Positions 20,655-31,825 of a DNA stretch of 64,000 nt are shown here, in pieces; the first letter of the stretch is position 1; each line of letters begins with the position of its first letter. The DNA lies in NCBI RefSeq assembly GCF_000196875.2, contig NC_014532.2:3038001-3102000 (forward strand). The letters run 5' to 3'. The position numbers were made by a program, and so were the translations under genes. The DNA comes from Halomonas elongata DSM 2581 (lineage in GTDB: Bacteria > Pseudomonadota > Gammaproteobacteria > Pseudomonadales > Halomonadaceae). The notes under the pieces were generated by a model that saw nothing but the letters and a program-made list of their open reading frames with translations, ran no database searches and was not told where the DNA came from.

Positions 20655-23228
20655 TCAGGTCTCGCCGAGCAGGCCAAGGCTCGCCGCCGGCGCTCGACGC
20701 CGCAGCCCGCGCGAGAGCCACTGACCGATCCCCCCGACCAGCAGCACGCCGCCCAGCGGCAACCAGGCCCACAAGGCGGGATGCCAGCGTGGTGCCAGGT
20801 CCAGCCAGGCCATGTAGATCCCGGCGGCGGCCAACTCCGCCAGCACGGCGGCCAGCAGGCCGCTGGCCAGTCCCAGCAGGGCGAACTCGGCCCCCTGAAT
20901 GCGCGACAACAGCCGGTCGCCGGCGCCGAACACACGCAGCAGCCCCGCCTCATGCGCCCGGACCGGCAGGCTCGCCACCAGGGCGGCGTAAAGGACGCTG
21001 ACACCGGCCAGCAGCACGAAGACCAGCACCAGTTCCACTGCCCGGGTCACCTGGTCGAGCACCTCGCAAACCCGCGACAGGATCGACTCGACATCGAGCA
21101 GTGTCACCGCCGGGAAGTCACGCATCAGCTCCCGCAGGATGCCGCGTTCGCCATCATCGAGATGGAAGGCGGTGATGTAGCTGTGGCCGAATGCTTCCAG
21201 TACGCCAGGCGGGAAGATGACATAGAAGTTGGGGCGGAAACTGTCCCAATCCAGATCTCTCAGGCTGGCGACGCGCCCCTGCAATGTTTCGCTGCCGATC
21301 GTGAAGGTCAGGGTATCGCCGAGCGTCAGCCCCAGGCGCTCGGCGAGTCCGCTCTCCAGCGAGATCGGCGCGACGGGATCGGCGGCGACGGCACCCAGCC
21401 AGCCTTTGGCCGCTGATGTCGACGGCAGCGAGAACCATTCGCCGGCCACCAGCCGATTGCCGGTCGGCAGCTCGTCACTCCAGGTCAGGTTGAGCTCGCG
21501 GCGCAGGGCATTGTCGCCACGCGACGCTTCCGGAACCACTTCGCTCGGCGGCTGCCCCTGGATGGCGGTGATACGCCCGCGCACCATGGGGTATAGCGCA
21601 CTGCGCGACTCGGTGGCCCCGGCCAGCGCTGTCTCGAAGGCATCGCGCTCGGTGGGTTGAATGTTGATGGCGAAATGGTTCGGTGTATCTTCGGGCAATT
21701 GCGCCTGCCAGGTATCGAGCAGATCGCCACGTACCAGGGCGATCATGCCCATGGCGAACAGTGCCGTCGCGAAGGCCAGCAACTGACCGAGACTGGCCGT
21801 GCGACGCCGCGCCAGTTGCTGTCCGCCCAGCCTCAAGGCTCGCCACAGGCCATCGTGGGATACCGTCTGGCGTGGCAGCCGTGCGCAGAGCCTGGCCAGC
21901 AGGGCGAGCAATGCGCTGCCCAGCCCCCAGAGCACCAGCAAGGCCGCCAGCCCGCCGAACAGCAGCCCCATGGCCAAGGCGATATCGCCGGAGTACAGCC
22001 ACAGCAGGCCGCCGAACACACCGGCCGCCACGATCACCACCCACCAGGCCGAAGCCGGCAGCGGATCGAGCTCCCGGCGCAGCACCTTCAGGGCGCTGAC
22101 GCGGCGCAGTCGCAGCAGGGTCGGTCCGGCGAAGCCCGCCAGCACTGCCAGCGCAGTAAAGACGCCCATGCCCAGCGGCAGAATGCCCGGCGGCGGCAGC
22201 TCGATCGGCATGACCGCACCCAGCCGGGCCAACAGCGCCGCCTGCCCGGCCAGCCCCAGCACGGCGCCGAGCAGCGAGGCCGCCAGGGCCAGCCACAAGA
22301 GCTGCAGCACGAAGATCCACACCAGTTCGCGTTGGCTGGCACCAAAGCAGCGTAACAAGGCCGCGGTGTCCAGATGTCGCTCGACGTAACGACGCGTCGC
22401 CATGGCCACGGCGACCCCGGCCAGGAGTACCGCAGCCAGTCCTGCCAGACTCAGATAACGGTCGGCACGCTCCAGGGCGCTGCCCAGCCGGGGCCGATCC
22501 TGGCGTACGTCCCGCACCTCGACGCCTTCGCCGCGCAATCGCTCGAGCAGCGGCACGACCTGTTCCACCGACTGCGCCGGCCCTGCGGCCAGCAGCTCAT
22601 ACTCGATGCGCGAGCCTTCCTGCACCAGCCCGGTGGCCGGCAGGTCATCGACATGCATCATCAGGCGCGGGTTGAAGCTACCGAAGCCAGCCGAAGGATC
22701 GGCCTCGCGCTCGATCACCGCGCCGACGCGGAACTCCCCGCTTCCCACCCGCAGGCGGTCACCGGCCTCGACATCCAGCAGCATCGCCAGACGAGGCGCG
22801 ACCCACACTTCGCCACGCGGCGGCCCGGCGGCCACTTCCTCGACCTCGCCGCCCCGCGAGATGCGCGAGACGCCATAGTGCGGATAGACATCATCCACTG
22901 CCTTGAGGCTGACCGATTGAAAGGCATCGCCCCGGCTGACCATCGACACCATGTCGACCTGGTCGGACAGCGTCAGGCCCGCCGCCTCCAGCGTCTCGCG
23001 CAGCTCGGCCGCGAAGGGGCGGGACTGTTCGAGCACCACATCACCGCCCAGCAGTTGGCCCGCCTGGCGGGTCAGCCCCCGGTCGAGGCGATCGAGGAAG
23101 AAGCCGATCATGGTCGAGGCGGCCACCGCCAGCGCCAGCGCCACGAACAACGCTCGTACATCGCCGGCTCGCAGGTCGCGCTTGAGGCCGCGCCAGGAAA
23201 GGCGCAGCAGACGGGTCGGATCGTTCAT
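20655..23228 (-). CDS. ybbP: ABC transporter permease YbbP (FtsX/MacB-like)
   Basis: 857 residues. A hydrophobic segment near residues 25-45, a large periplasmic domain, three membrane helices around 260-380, a second cluster near 400-470, another periplasmic domain, and three C-terminal helices (about 735-840). This double FtsX arrangement is that of YbbP. FtsX-type complexes are often mechanotransducers or extract lipophilic compounds rather than true transporters. The gene overlaps ybbA by four bases, and the ybbA-ybbP pair is divergent from tesA as in E. coli. The substrate is unknown. Confidence 0.92.
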   Translation of the reverse strand: MNDPTRLLRLSWRGLKRDLRAGDVRALFVALALAVAASTMIGFFLDRLDRGLTRQAGQLLGGDVVLEQSRPFAAELRETLEAAGLTLSDQVDMVSMVSRGDAFQSVSLKAVDDVYPHYGVSRISRGGEVEEVAAGPPRGEVWVAPRLAMLLDVEAGDRLRVGSGEFRVGAVIEREADPSAGFGSFNPRLMMHVDDLPATGLVQEGSRIEYELLAAGPAQSVEQVVPLLERLRGEGVEVRDVRQDRPRLGSALERADRYLSLAGLAAVLLAGVAVAMATRRYVERHLDTAALLRCFGASQRELVWIFVLQLLWLALAASLLGAVLGLAGQAALLARLGAVMPIELPPPGILPLGMGVFTALAVLAGFAGPTLLRLRRVSALKVLRRELDPLPASAWWVVIVAAGVFGGLLWLYSGDIALAMGLLFGGLAALLVLWGLGSALLALLARLCARLPRQTVSHDGLWRALRLGGQQLARRRTASLGQLLAFATALFAMGMIALVRGDLLDTWQAQLPEDTPNHFAINIQPTERDAFETALAGATESRSALYPMVRGRITAIQGQPPSEVVPEASRGDNALRRELNLTWSDELPTGNRLVAGEWFSLPSTSAAKGWLGAVAADPVAPISLESGLAERLGLTLGDTLTFTIGSETLQGRVASLRDLDWDSFRPNFYVIFPPGVLEAFGHSYITAFHLDDGERGILRELMRDFPAVTLLDVESILSRVCEVLDQVTRAVELVLVFVLLAGVSVLYAALVASLPVRAHEAGLLRVFGAGDRLLSRIQGAEFALLGLASGLLAAVLAELAAAGIYMAWLDLAPRWHPALWAWLPLGGVLLVGGIGQWLSRGLRRRAPAASLGLLGET

Positions 23229-23944
23229 GCGCCGACCTCTTCGCGGGCCATCTCGACGAGCCGGCCATCCACCAGACGCAGGCAGCGATCGCAGCGACGC
23301 GCCAGGGCATGGTCGTGAGTCACCAGCACCAGGGTGGTGCCGGCCTCGTGATTCAACTCGAACAGGGTGTCGATGATGCGCTCGCCGGTCGCCGGATCGA
23401 GGTTTCCGGTGGGTTCGTCGGCGAAGACCAGTTCGGCGCCCGTAACGAAGGCCCGAGCCAGGGCGACGCGCTGCTGCTCGCCGCCGGATAGCTGCTTGGG
23501 CAGATGATCGAGGCGTTCTCCCAGGCCGACCCGGGTCAGCCAGTCCCGGGCCCGCGACTCGGCATCCGTCACCGCCGTGAGCTCCAGTGGCATGAGCACG
23601 TTCTCCAGCGCCGTCAGGGTCGGCAACAACTGGAAGTTCTGGAACACGAAACCGACCCGACCGGCGCGCAGCCGTGCCCGACCATCCTCGTCCAGCTCAT
23701 TCAGGGCCTGGCCGAACATCGCGAGCCTGCCGGCGCTGGGCGCGTCGAGCCCGGCCAGCAGGCCAAGCAGGGTCGACTTGCCTGCCCCGCTCTGACCGAG
23801 GATGGCCAGGCTCTCGCCGGGCAACACCGCGAGATTCAGATCCTTCAGGATGGTCAGATGCCGTTCGCCGCTGACGACCTGCTGGGTCAGGCCCTCGGCG
23901 TGTAGAATCGGCTCAATGGCATTCTCGTGCGAGGAGATGGACAT
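23225..23944 (-). CDS. ybbA: ABC transporter ATPase YbbA
   Basis: 239 residues, of the LolD/MacB-type ATPase family. Walker A is GQSGAGKST, the signature [15 protein letters not shown], Walker [14 protein letters not shown]. It partners the YbbP permease encoded directly downstream with an ATGA overlap. Its start codon overlaps the start of tesA on the other strand by two bases, so the two promoters must lie inside each other's genes or in a very short shared region. Confidence 0.94.
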   Translation of the reverse strand: MSISSHENAIEPILHAEGLTQQVVSGERHLTILKDLNLAVLPGESLAILGQSGAGKSTLLGLLAGLDAPSAGRLAMFGQALNELDEDGRARLRAGRVGFVFQNFQLLPTLTALENVLMPLELTAVTDAESRARDWLTRVGLGERLDHLPKQLSGGEQQRVALARAFVTGAELVFADEPTGNLDPATGERIIDTLFELNHEAGTTLVLVTHDHALARRCDRCLRLVDGRLVEMAREEVGA

Positions 23945-24629
23945 GCGGCAGCGTTCCCCCGTTGATCGAGTTCACAACCCCCATCGGCGGCTTCTATGGC
24001 GCATCTGTCTGGCCCTGATGCTATGCCTGATGGTGGGCCCGGTACTGGCTGCGCCACGCCCGCTGATCCTGGTGATGGGCGATAGCTTGAGCGCCGCCTA
24101 CGGTATCGAACGCCAGGACGGCTGGGTCAGCTTGCTGACCGATCGCCTGGCAGGCAAGGCCCGGGTCGTCAACGCCAGCATCAGCGGCGAGACCACCGCC
24201 GGCGGCAAGACCCGGCTGCCCGAGCTGCTGAGACAGCATGACCCGGACATCGTTCTGCTCGAACTGGGCGGCAACGACGGCCTGCGCGGGCTGCCGCCCG
24301 CCCAGATGCGCAGCAATCTGGCGGACATGATCGAGGCCAGCCAGGCATCCGGCGCCGAGGTGGCACTGCTTGGTATCGACATTCCGCCCAACTATGGCCA
24401 GGCCTATCGCGAGGCCTTCACCGGGGTCTTCACGGCGCTCGCGGAGCGTTACGAGGTTCCCCTGCTGCCCTTCATGCTCGACGACGTGGCCCTGCACGAC
24501 GAACTGATGCAGGACGACGGCATCCACCCCACCGCCGCCGCCCAGCCACAGATACTCGACAACGTCTGGCCGGTGCTTGCCCCGCTGCTGGAGAACTCGG
24601 GTGCCGAACTCGCCGAGCGCCAGGGCTGA
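23943..24629 (+). CDS. tesA: Multifunctional acyl-CoA thioesterase I / lysophospholipase L1 (SGNH hydrolase)
   Basis: 228 residues. A signal peptide (basic start, hydrophobic residues about 18-36, cleavage after VLAA) sends it to the periplasm. The SGNH blocks are seen: GDSLSAAYG (nucleophile Ser48), a glycine in SISGETTAGG, ELGGNDGLRG (Asn111), and DDGIHPT (Asp192, His195). It hydrolyses long-chain acyl thioesters and lysophospholipids. ATGs exist at 23937 and 23943; I chose the second. It is divergent from ybbAP. Confidence 0.95.
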   Translation: MRQRSPVDRVHNPHRRLLWRICLALMLCLMVGPVLAAPRPLILVMGDSLSAAYGIERQDGWVSLLTDRLAGKARVVNASISGETTAGGKTRLPELLRQHDPDIVLLELGGNDGLRGLPPAQMRSNLADMIEASQASGAEVALLGIDIPPNYGQAYREAFTGVFTALAERYEVPLLPFMLDDVALHDELMQDDGIHPTAAAQPQILDNVWPVLAPLLENSGAELAERQG

Positions 24630-24660
24630 GCCCATCCAGGCCGAACTTCAAGACCGAACG

Positions 24661-25557
24661 TCAAGATTTAGCCTCGGCAGGCTCGGCCGGTGTCTTCTGC
24701 CGTTGCTGCAGGCCGAGTCCGCCGAGGATCAGTACCAGCCCCAGCAGCGTCGAGGGCAGGACCGGCTCGCCGACGATGAAGAACAGCAGTACCAGCGAGA
24801 TCGGCGGCGAGAGGAAGATCAGGTTGGAGATCCTGGCGGTACGCGAGACCGTGCGCATCGCCAGTTGCCATAGCACGAAAGCGATGCCCATCTCGAACAA
24901 CCCCACATAGATGCCGGCGGCAAGCCCGGTGGCACCGACCCACTCCACCTCGGGGCCCAGCAGCAGGATCAGGGTGAGCACCGGCACGCCGACGCTGAAA
25001 TTCTGCCATTGCGCCACCAGCGGCGAACGCCGGTCGCGGGTGTTGAGCAACCAGTACAACGCCCAGATCAGCGTCGAGACCAGCGCCAGGCCGACGCCCA
25101 GCGGATCGGCGAAATCCACGTCGAGCACGCGCCCCCGGGTGGCGATCACCCAGACCCCGGAATAGGCGATCAGGCCGGCCAGCACGTCCATGCGCGTGAG
25201 TCGCTGACCGAGTATCGGTACGGCGAGAAAGGCCATGGTCAGCGCCCAGGTGTAGTTGAGCGCCATGGCTTCCTGGCCCGGCAACCGGTCATAGGCCGCG
25301 AACAGCACCAGATAATAGGCCACCGGATTCATCAACCCGGCCCAGGCGGCGGTCCCCCAGCCATGGCTCAGGGCTTCCCGAAGCTGCCCGCGACGCAGCA
25401 CCAGCATACCGATCACCGCCCAGGAGACCAGTGAGGCGATCCACATCAGGGTCAAGGGCGACATGTGGCCAAGCGCCACCTTGAAGGCCGTGGCCACTGT
25501 CGACCACAAGCCGACGGCTCCGATGCCATAGAGAATGGCGCGACGATCCGCTGTCAT
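24661..25557 (-). CDS. EamA/RhaT family (DMT superfamily) permease
   Basis: 298 residues with ten predicted membrane helices in two halves of five, the standard EamA duplication. It has ILYGIGAVGLWSTVATAFK in the first helix and LSPPISLVLLFFIVGEPVLP near the end of the second half, the typical ending of the ninth helix and loop. The family exports metabolites such as amino acids or drugs, but this member's substrate cannot be inferred. It is convergent with tesA, 31 bases apart, with no clear terminator between. Confidence 0.88.
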   Translation of the reverse strand: MTADRRAILYGIGAVGLWSTVATAFKVALGHMSPLTLMWIASLVSWAVIGMLVLRRGQLREALSHGWGTAAWAGLMNPVAYYLVLFAAYDRLPGQEAMALNYTWALTMAFLAVPILGQRLTRMDVLAGLIAYSGVWVIATRGRVLDVDFADPLGVGLALVSTLIWALYWLLNTRDRRSPLVAQWQNFSVGVPVLTLILLLGPEVEWVGATGLAAGIYVGLFEMGIAFVLWQLAMRTVSRTARISNLIFLSPPISLVLLFFIVGEPVLPSTLLGLVLILGGLGLQQRQKTPAEPAEAKS

Positions 25558-25632
25558 GAGTCTCTCCCTGTTCAGATATCAACGCTCAAGCCCACAAGGT
25601 CCCTCTCATGGCGCTTCGCGCGTAACTCGTGG

Positions 25633-25690
25633 CCCGTAGCCCGTAGCCCGTAGCCCGTAGCCCGTAGCCCGTAGCCCGTAGCCCGTAGCC
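25633..25690. repeat. Tandem 7-bp repeat, eight copies of CCCGTAG
   Basis: Eight perfect copies of CCCGTAG (25633-25688) followed by CC. It ends just past the stop codon of the selenoprotein-W-like gene and lies upstream of the DMT permease start by about 75 bases. It is a variable-number type repeat; its unit is not a multiple of three, but it lies outside the coding sequences, so it could only alter spacing or transcription. Confidence 0.9.
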
Positions 25691-25691
25691 A

Positions 25692-25961
25692 CTATCGATC
25701 GACATGCCCCAGGTCGCGTTCCGGATCCAGCCGGTCGCGCACCATCCGCTTCAGAACCTTGCTGTCGGGAAAGCCGCCGTCGCGCTTGCGCTCCCAGAGG
25801 CTCTCGTCATCGAAGAAGATCTCGAAATGGCCGCCGTGGGAAGGCGCCAGCGCCACTTCCTCGAGCGCCTCGCCGAAGGTGGAAAGCAGCTCCTGCGCGT
25901 ACCAGGCACTGCGCAGCAACCACTGGCACTGGGTGCAGTAGTGAATGCGTATACGGGACAT
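25692..25961 (-). CDS. SelT/SelW/SelH (Rdx) family protein, cysteine form
   Basis: 89 residues, the usual size. The N-terminal C-x-x-C (Cys9, Cys12 in IRIHYCTQCQWLLRSAWYAQ) corresponds to the CxxU site of selenoprotein W; here both are cysteine. The thioredoxin-like fold continues with GGHFEIFFDDESLWERK. The family is thought to be redox-active, though its bacterial role is not settled. Genes of this family occur in many Halomonas and Pseudomonas genomes as single genes. The tandem repeat follows the stop. Confidence 0.93.
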   Translation of the reverse strand: MSRIRIHYCTQCQWLLRSAWYAQELLSTFGEALEEVALAPSHGGHFEIFFDDESLWERKRDGGFPDSKVLKRMVRDRLDPERDLGHVDR

Positions 25962-26190
25962 ACAACCTCGACTGCCGTATGGATTTCACTCCATGTTACC
26001 GCCAAGCGGAGACACCGGCACAGCGACAATCAAGCTCTTTTCGGCCACCTCGTCGCGTGCCGTTCTACAACAGGGCTTGCACTGTGCGAGATCTCGTCTT
26101 ATATAGCCGGCAGATGCCCACGTTGATCGCCGGCTTGAGGCCCGGCACAGCGGGTGGCAAAGCCAGCGATTGGCCATGGGAGGAGTTCGC

Positions 26191-26388
26191 ATGCGCCCCG
26201 ATTCCCTTCACGACGAGTACTACGACGATTCCGAACAGGACGTCGACAACGATGCCGAAGCCACCCCAGAGCGACCGACCAGCCGCGCCGAGCGATTGCG
26301 TGCCCGACGCCGCCTGGAAGACCTGCTGGAGGAGCGACGCCTGCGCCGCGCCATCGGGGACGACTGGGACCTGGACGAAGAGGAATGA
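26191..26388 (+). CDS. Small acidic PA3496-like protein
   Basis: 65 residues. The ATG at 26191 has a strong ribosome site (GGGAGGAG, six bases upstream). The N-terminal half is acidic (EYYDDSEQDVDNDAE), the second half has a dense basic helix RAERLRARRRLEDLLEERRL and an acidic tail. The RRRLEDLLEERRLRR pattern is like the small PA3496 family annotated as putative envelope-integrity proteins in Pseudomonas. No signal peptide. I infer a conserved but uncharacterised protein; ettA begins 142 bases further on the same strand. Confidence 0.65.
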   Translation: MRPDSLHDEYYDDSEQDVDNDAEATPERPTSRAERLRARRRLEDLLEERRLRRAIGDDWDLDEEE

Positions 26389-26530
26389 CGACCGCCCCTC
26401 CATGGAAGGAGCGGTACGGGATATACGGACGCCCCACAGACGACGCGGTCTAGCCTTTCCATCGCCCGACCACTATCATCGGGGACCAGTGAGTGCTCCA
26501 ACCCCGAACCTCCAACCCTAGTGAGATTCC

Positions 26531-28192
<1,662 letters not shown>

Positions 28193-28244
28193 CCGGCTTC
28201 GCCGGTCGGCAGCCTTACGCGATAAGCTTCAAGCTGTGAGTTGA

Positions 28245-28275
28245 CCCCCAAGGCCTCGTGCCTTTGGGGGTTTTT
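28245..28275 (+). terminator. Terminator after ettA
   Basis: A GC-rich stem (CCCCCAAGGC paired with GCCTTTGGGGG, one bulged T) with a five-base loop, directly followed by TTTTT. It is an intrinsic terminator 53 bases past the ettA stop. A shorter stem, GACCGGC/GCCGGTC, overlaps the stop at 28192-28208. Confidence 0.9.
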
Positions 28276-28353
28276 CATGGTTACCGACCCAGGTGGCTCG
28301 CCATGACAGTCGCCCATTCATCCGGCCCGCTGTCATTCATCGCTGTGCCGTAA

Positions 28354-28518
28354 CAACCGTACTCACCCGACGGTGACCGCATATGGCGTTCCCTTGCGGT
28401 GTATACCGCCTGCGTCATGGTCCTGCATTGTCTGTCGCTGTTCGTCTACTTCATCCACAGCGTGTCACAGTCGATTCAGATCGATGCCGTCATCACCGGC
28501 CTGCATGCCGAACGGTAA
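28354..28518 (+). pseudogene. Remnant of a DUF2254 membrane protein gene
   Basis: Between the ettA terminator and the acyltransferase stop, the forward frame reads a short membrane-like stretch: VYTACVMVLHCLSLFVYFIH then SVSQSIQIDAVITGLHAER and a stop. The FxYFIHxxxxSIQxxxVI arrangement is a hallmark of DUF2254 proteins, which are about 400 residues long. A stop codon lies right before it and no start with a ribosome site is seen, so it looks like a decayed fragment. The remaining bases of this 300-base gap show nothing recognisable. Confidence 0.5.
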
Positions 28519-28578
28519 CCACCGCCCCATCGATCCACGGCATAGCGCTATCTGCCTGCTATGGAGTGCGCTCCTGGC

Positions 28579-29499
28579 TCACACATCGTATAGCTTGGGC
28601 TCGCCTTCGGGGCGGGTCTTGAAGCGCCGGTGCAGCCACAGGTACTGCTCGGGATGGCGGCGGATGGCGGCTTCGATGACGGCATTGATGCGGGCGGCGT
28701 CTGCCACATCGTCGCCGGAGGGGAAATCTTCCAGGGCCGGCAGGTATTCCAGGCGATAAGTGTAATCGTCGGGATTGCGATGAAAGATCAAGGGCATGAC
28801 CGGCGCTCCGGTCATGCGGGCGATCTTGGCGGTGAGCTTGATGGTCGCCGCTTCCACGCCGAAGAAGGGAGCGAACACACTGGCCTCGCGACCGAAGTCC
28901 TGATCCGGCGAATACCAGACATGATGTCCCGTCTTGATGCGGCGTACCACGCCCCGCAGGTCATGTCGGTCGATGGCGGTGCCGAAGATGCGGTTGCGCG
29001 CCCGGGTCATGAAACGCTCGAACAGGGCGTTGTCGTGGGGCCGATAGACCACGTCGGCGGGAAAGAACAGCGAATGCAGGGCGCCGCCGAGATCCAGCGT
29101 CGAGAAGTGAATGCCGATGATCAGCGCGCCCTTGCCCTCGGCCTGCACCCGGGCCATGTGTTCCTGGCCTTCGAAGACGACGCGATGACGCAGGTGCTCG
29201 GGGTCGCGGCACCAACCGGTGGCCGTCTCCAGAATGCCGATGCCGTTGGCGATGAAGGCATCCTTGACCAGCCGCTGCTGCCGCGCCTCATCGAACTCCG
29301 GAAAGCACAGCTGGATATTGGTCTCGGCAATGCGGCGTCGCCGCTTGGCAAAGCGCCAGGCGGCAAGCCCGATGAGCTTGCCGACCCAGAGCTTGAGTCG
29401 CCAGGGCAGCCAGGCGCCGACATGCATGGCACCGATCGCCAGCCAGGTCGGCCAGTAACGGGGATGAAGAAAGCGACTCGAGGAAGCTTGCTCGGACAT
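28579..29499 (-). CDS. Lipid A biosynthesis lauroyl/palmitoleoyl acyltransferase (LpxL/LpxP family)
   Basis: 306 residues, the usual length. It transfers a secondary acyl chain from acyl-ACP to Kdo2-lipid IVA at the inner membrane. An N-terminal membrane segment is at about 15-40. The H-x4-D catalytic motif is IGIHFSTLDLGG (His about 129). It also has RPHDNALFERFMTRARNR, WYSPDQDFGREASVFAPFFG and the C-terminal RRHPEQYLWLHRRFKTRP, all LpxL-like. LpxL and LpxP cannot be told apart by eye. It follows alr on the same strand by 19 bases. Confidence 0.92.
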   Translation of the reverse strand: MSEQASSSRFLHPRYWPTWLAIGAMHVGAWLPWRLKLWVGKLIGLAAWRFAKRRRRIAETNIQLCFPEFDEARQQRLVKDAFIANGIGILETATGWCRDPEHLRHRVVFEGQEHMARVQAEGKGALIIGIHFSTLDLGGALHSLFFPADVVYRPHDNALFERFMTRARNRIFGTAIDRHDLRGVVRRIKTGHHVWYSPDQDFGREASVFAPFFGVEAATIKLTAKIARMTGAPVMPLIFHRNPDDYTYRLEYLPALEDFPSGDDVADAARINAVIEAAIRRHPEQYLWLHRRFKTRPEGEPKLYDV

Positions 29500-29518
29500 G
29501 GGGCTCTCACACTCGGAT

Positions 29519-30619
29519 TCAGCCGCTATGATACCGCCTGGGCACCCTCGGCAGCACCCCGGTCAGCAGCGTATAGCTGATGGTATCGCAATGGCGGGCC
29601 ACCTCGTCCACCGAGAGCACCTCGCCATTGGCGGCACGGCCCCATAGCACCACCTCGCTGCCGATATCGGCCTCGGGAATATCGGTGAGATCCACCGTGA
29701 GCATGTCCATGGAGACCTTGCCGACGAGGGTCGTACGACGCCCGGCGACCAGAGCCGGTGTGCCGTCGATGGCATGACGGTCGTAACCATCGCCATAGCC
29801 GCAGGCCACCACACCGATGCGCGACGGGCGCGGTGCCCGCCAGCGCCCGCCATAGCCGACCGGCTCGCCTTCATCGAGGTCACGCACGGCAATGAGCTGT
29901 GAACGCAGGGTCATCACCGGCTCCAGCTCGCGACTCGCCGAGTTGGAGGCCTCGAGGGGATCGCTGCCATAGAGCATGACGCCAGGACGATTCCAGGCTC
30001 CATGACTCTCCGGCCGGGCCAGGGTCGCCGGCGAATTGGCCAGGCAGGTAGGCGCATTCAGTGTCTCGGCAAGTGCGTTCAGGGTGCGCATCTGGTGCTC
30101 GAAGTAGGCCGTGTCGGCATGATCGGCGGTAGCGAAGTGGCTCATCAGATGCAGATCGCACGCCTGCGCCGGGGCCGCGCTCAGGCGCGCCCAGACCGAC
30201 GCCGCCCGTTCGGGAGCAAATCCCAGGCGATGCATGCCGGAATCGACCTTGACCCAGGTGGGAATCGGCTCCGCCGGTCGATGGGAGAGCAGCGCCTCGA
30301 CCTGCCAGTCGCTGTGCACCACCGTCCCCAACTTCAGCGCTTCCACCCGCGCCAGCTCATCGGCCGAGAAGATCCCCTCCAGCAGGACGATCGGTGCCGT
30401 GATGCCACCTTCGCGCAGGGCTTCCGCCTCTTCGAGGCAGGCCACGGCAAAGGCCGGCGCCAGCCCTTCCAGCGCTCGGGCGCAGGGCACCAGGCCGTGG
30501 CCGTAGGCATCGGCCTTAAGGACCGCCAGCGACCGGCTGGTCGGCGCCAGGTCCCGGGCGAGACGGTAGTTGTGGCACAAGGCATCGAGGTCGATGTCGG
30601 CACGCAGGGGTCGAGCCAT
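29519..30619 (-). CDS. alr: Alanine racemase
   Basis: 366 residues. A PLP enzyme that makes D-alanine for peptidoglycan. The PLP lysine is in LAVLKADAYGHG; the second catalytic residue, a tyrosine, is in EGEPVGYGGRWRAP; the C-terminal beta-domain has VGKVSMDMLTVDLTDIP. The start codon has a GGAG site. The Alr/DadX forms cannot be separated from sequence alone; there is no dadA beside it, which slightly favours the biosynthetic Alr. Confidence 0.95.
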   Translation of the reverse strand: MARPLRADIDLDALCHNYRLARDLAPTSRSLAVLKADAYGHGLVPCARALEGLAPAFAVACLEEAEALREGGITAPIVLLEGIFSADELARVEALKLGTVVHSDWQVEALLSHRPAEPIPTWVKVDSGMHRLGFAPERAASVWARLSAAPAQACDLHLMSHFATADHADTAYFEHQMRTLNALAETLNAPTCLANSPATLARPESHGAWNRPGVMLYGSDPLEASNSASRELEPVMTLRSQLIAVRDLDEGEPVGYGGRWRAPRPSRIGVVACGYGDGYDRHAIDGTPALVAGRRTTLVGKVSMDMLTVDLTDIPEADIGSEVVLWGRAANGEVLSVDEVARHCDTISYTLLTGVLPRVPRRYHSG

Positions 30620-30782
30620 GAGTTACTCCAGTGGGGCGGGATATTTGTTCGATGCTTCCCTAATCGGCGATCGTGCATCAGCATGCCACGCCTGCTGCCG
30701 AACAAGGATCCAAATTCTCTACGCCATACAGGACATAACACCAATATTACAAAAAATGCCAGACCATCATTCTTTTAAAAAC

Positions 30783-30811
30783 AAAAAAGCCAGGACATAG
30801 CCCTGGCTTTT
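30783..30811 (-). terminator. Terminator after rpoS
   Basis: On the minus strand AAAAGCCAGG, a seven-base loop, then CCTGGCTTTTTT and a further T-rich run (TGTTTTT). A classical intrinsic terminator 22 bases past the rpoS stop; the A-rich left arm may let it work in both directions, though alr on the other side also reads leftward. Confidence 0.93.
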
Positions 30812-30832
30812 CCGCTTTATCTTGGCGCGAGA

Positions 30833-31825
30833 TCACTCGAAGATGGCGTCCAGATCGAGCCCTTGCTTGTCGAGCATGCGGCGCAGTTTCTTCAGCGCCT
30901 CGACCTGGATCTGGCGCACGCGCTCCCGGGTCAGGCCGATTTCCTCGCCGACCTGTTCCAGCGTCGAAGCCTCGTGGCCACGCAACCCGAAGCGTCGTAC
31001 CACCACTTCGCGCTGCTTGTCCGTCAGCTCGGCCAGCCAGTCGTCGACATGCTGCTTGACATCGCCGTCCACCAGGGTCGATTCGGGGCCCAGGTCGTTG
31101 TCGTCGGTAAGCGTCTCGATCAGGGGCTTGTCGCTTTCGCTGCCCACCGGGTAATCCACCGAGGACACCCGCTCGTTGAGTCCCATCATCCGCTTGACGC
31201 TCGCCACCGGCTTGTCGAGATGATCGGCGATTTCCTCGGCGGTGGCTTCGTGGTCGAGCTTCTGGGTCAGCTCACGCGCTGCCCTCAGGTAGATGTTGAG
31301 TTCCTTGACCACATGGATGGGCAGACGAATGGTGCGGGTCTGGTTCATCAGGGCCCGCTCGATGGTCTGGCGAATCCACCAGGTGGCGTAAGTGGAAAAG
31401 CGGAAGCCTCGCTCGGGATCGAATTTCTCGACGGCGCGAATCAACCCCAGATTGCCTTCCTCGATCAGGTCGAGCAGGGTCAGGCCACGATTGAGATAGC
31501 GCCGCGCGATCTTGACCACCAGACGCAGATTGGACTCGATCATCCGCGAACGCCCCTGCGGGTCGCCCTGGCGAGCGAGACGCCCGTAGTGGACCTCCTC
31601 CTCGGGCGTCAGCAGCGGCGAGAAGCCGATCTCGTTGAGGTAGATCTGCGTGGCATCCAGGCTGTGATGGTGGTGGCGATCCTCGCGGCTGAGCGCCTTC
31701 TCGAAAGCCTCGTCACTGTCATCGGCCGCGCCGGCTTCTATCTCTACCGTCTCGACGGCATCGTCATCCGCCTCGGCGGCCGATTCCAGATTCACATCCT
31801 GAAGGTCCCGTTCAAGCATGCTCAT
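30833..31825 (-). CDS. rpoS: RNA polymerase sigma factor RpoS
   Basis: 330 residues, normal. The general stress and stationary-phase sigma factor. Acidic N-terminus, then region 1.2 ([20 protein letters not shown]), region 2 ([52 protein letters not shown]), region 3, and region 4.2 helix-turn-helix ([20 protein letters not shown]). It follows nlpD on the same strand with 268 bases between. In E. coli the main rpoS promoter lies inside nlpD; the intergenic stretch here shows no obvious promoter to me. In a halophile it would also serve osmotic adaptation. Confidence 0.98.
   Translation of the reverse strand: MSMLERDLQDVNLESAAEADDDAVETVEIEAGAADDSDEAFEKALSREDRHHHHSLDATQIYLNEIGFSPLLTPEEEVHYGRLARQGDPQGRSRMIESNLRLVVKIARRYLNRGLTLLDLIEEGNLGLIRAVEKFDPERGFRFSTYATWWIRQTIERALMNQTRTIRLPIHVVKELNIYLRAARELTQKLDHEATAEEIADHLDKPVASVKRMMGLNERVSSVDYPVGSESDKPLIETLTDDNDLGPESTLVDGDVKQHVDDWLAELTDKQREVVVRRFGLRGHEASTLEQVGEEIGLTRERVRQIQVEALKKLRRMLDKQGLDLDAIFE

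Noticed and set aside
25633-25690. CRISPR-like repeat
   Set aside because: The unit is 7 bp in perfect tandem with no spacers.
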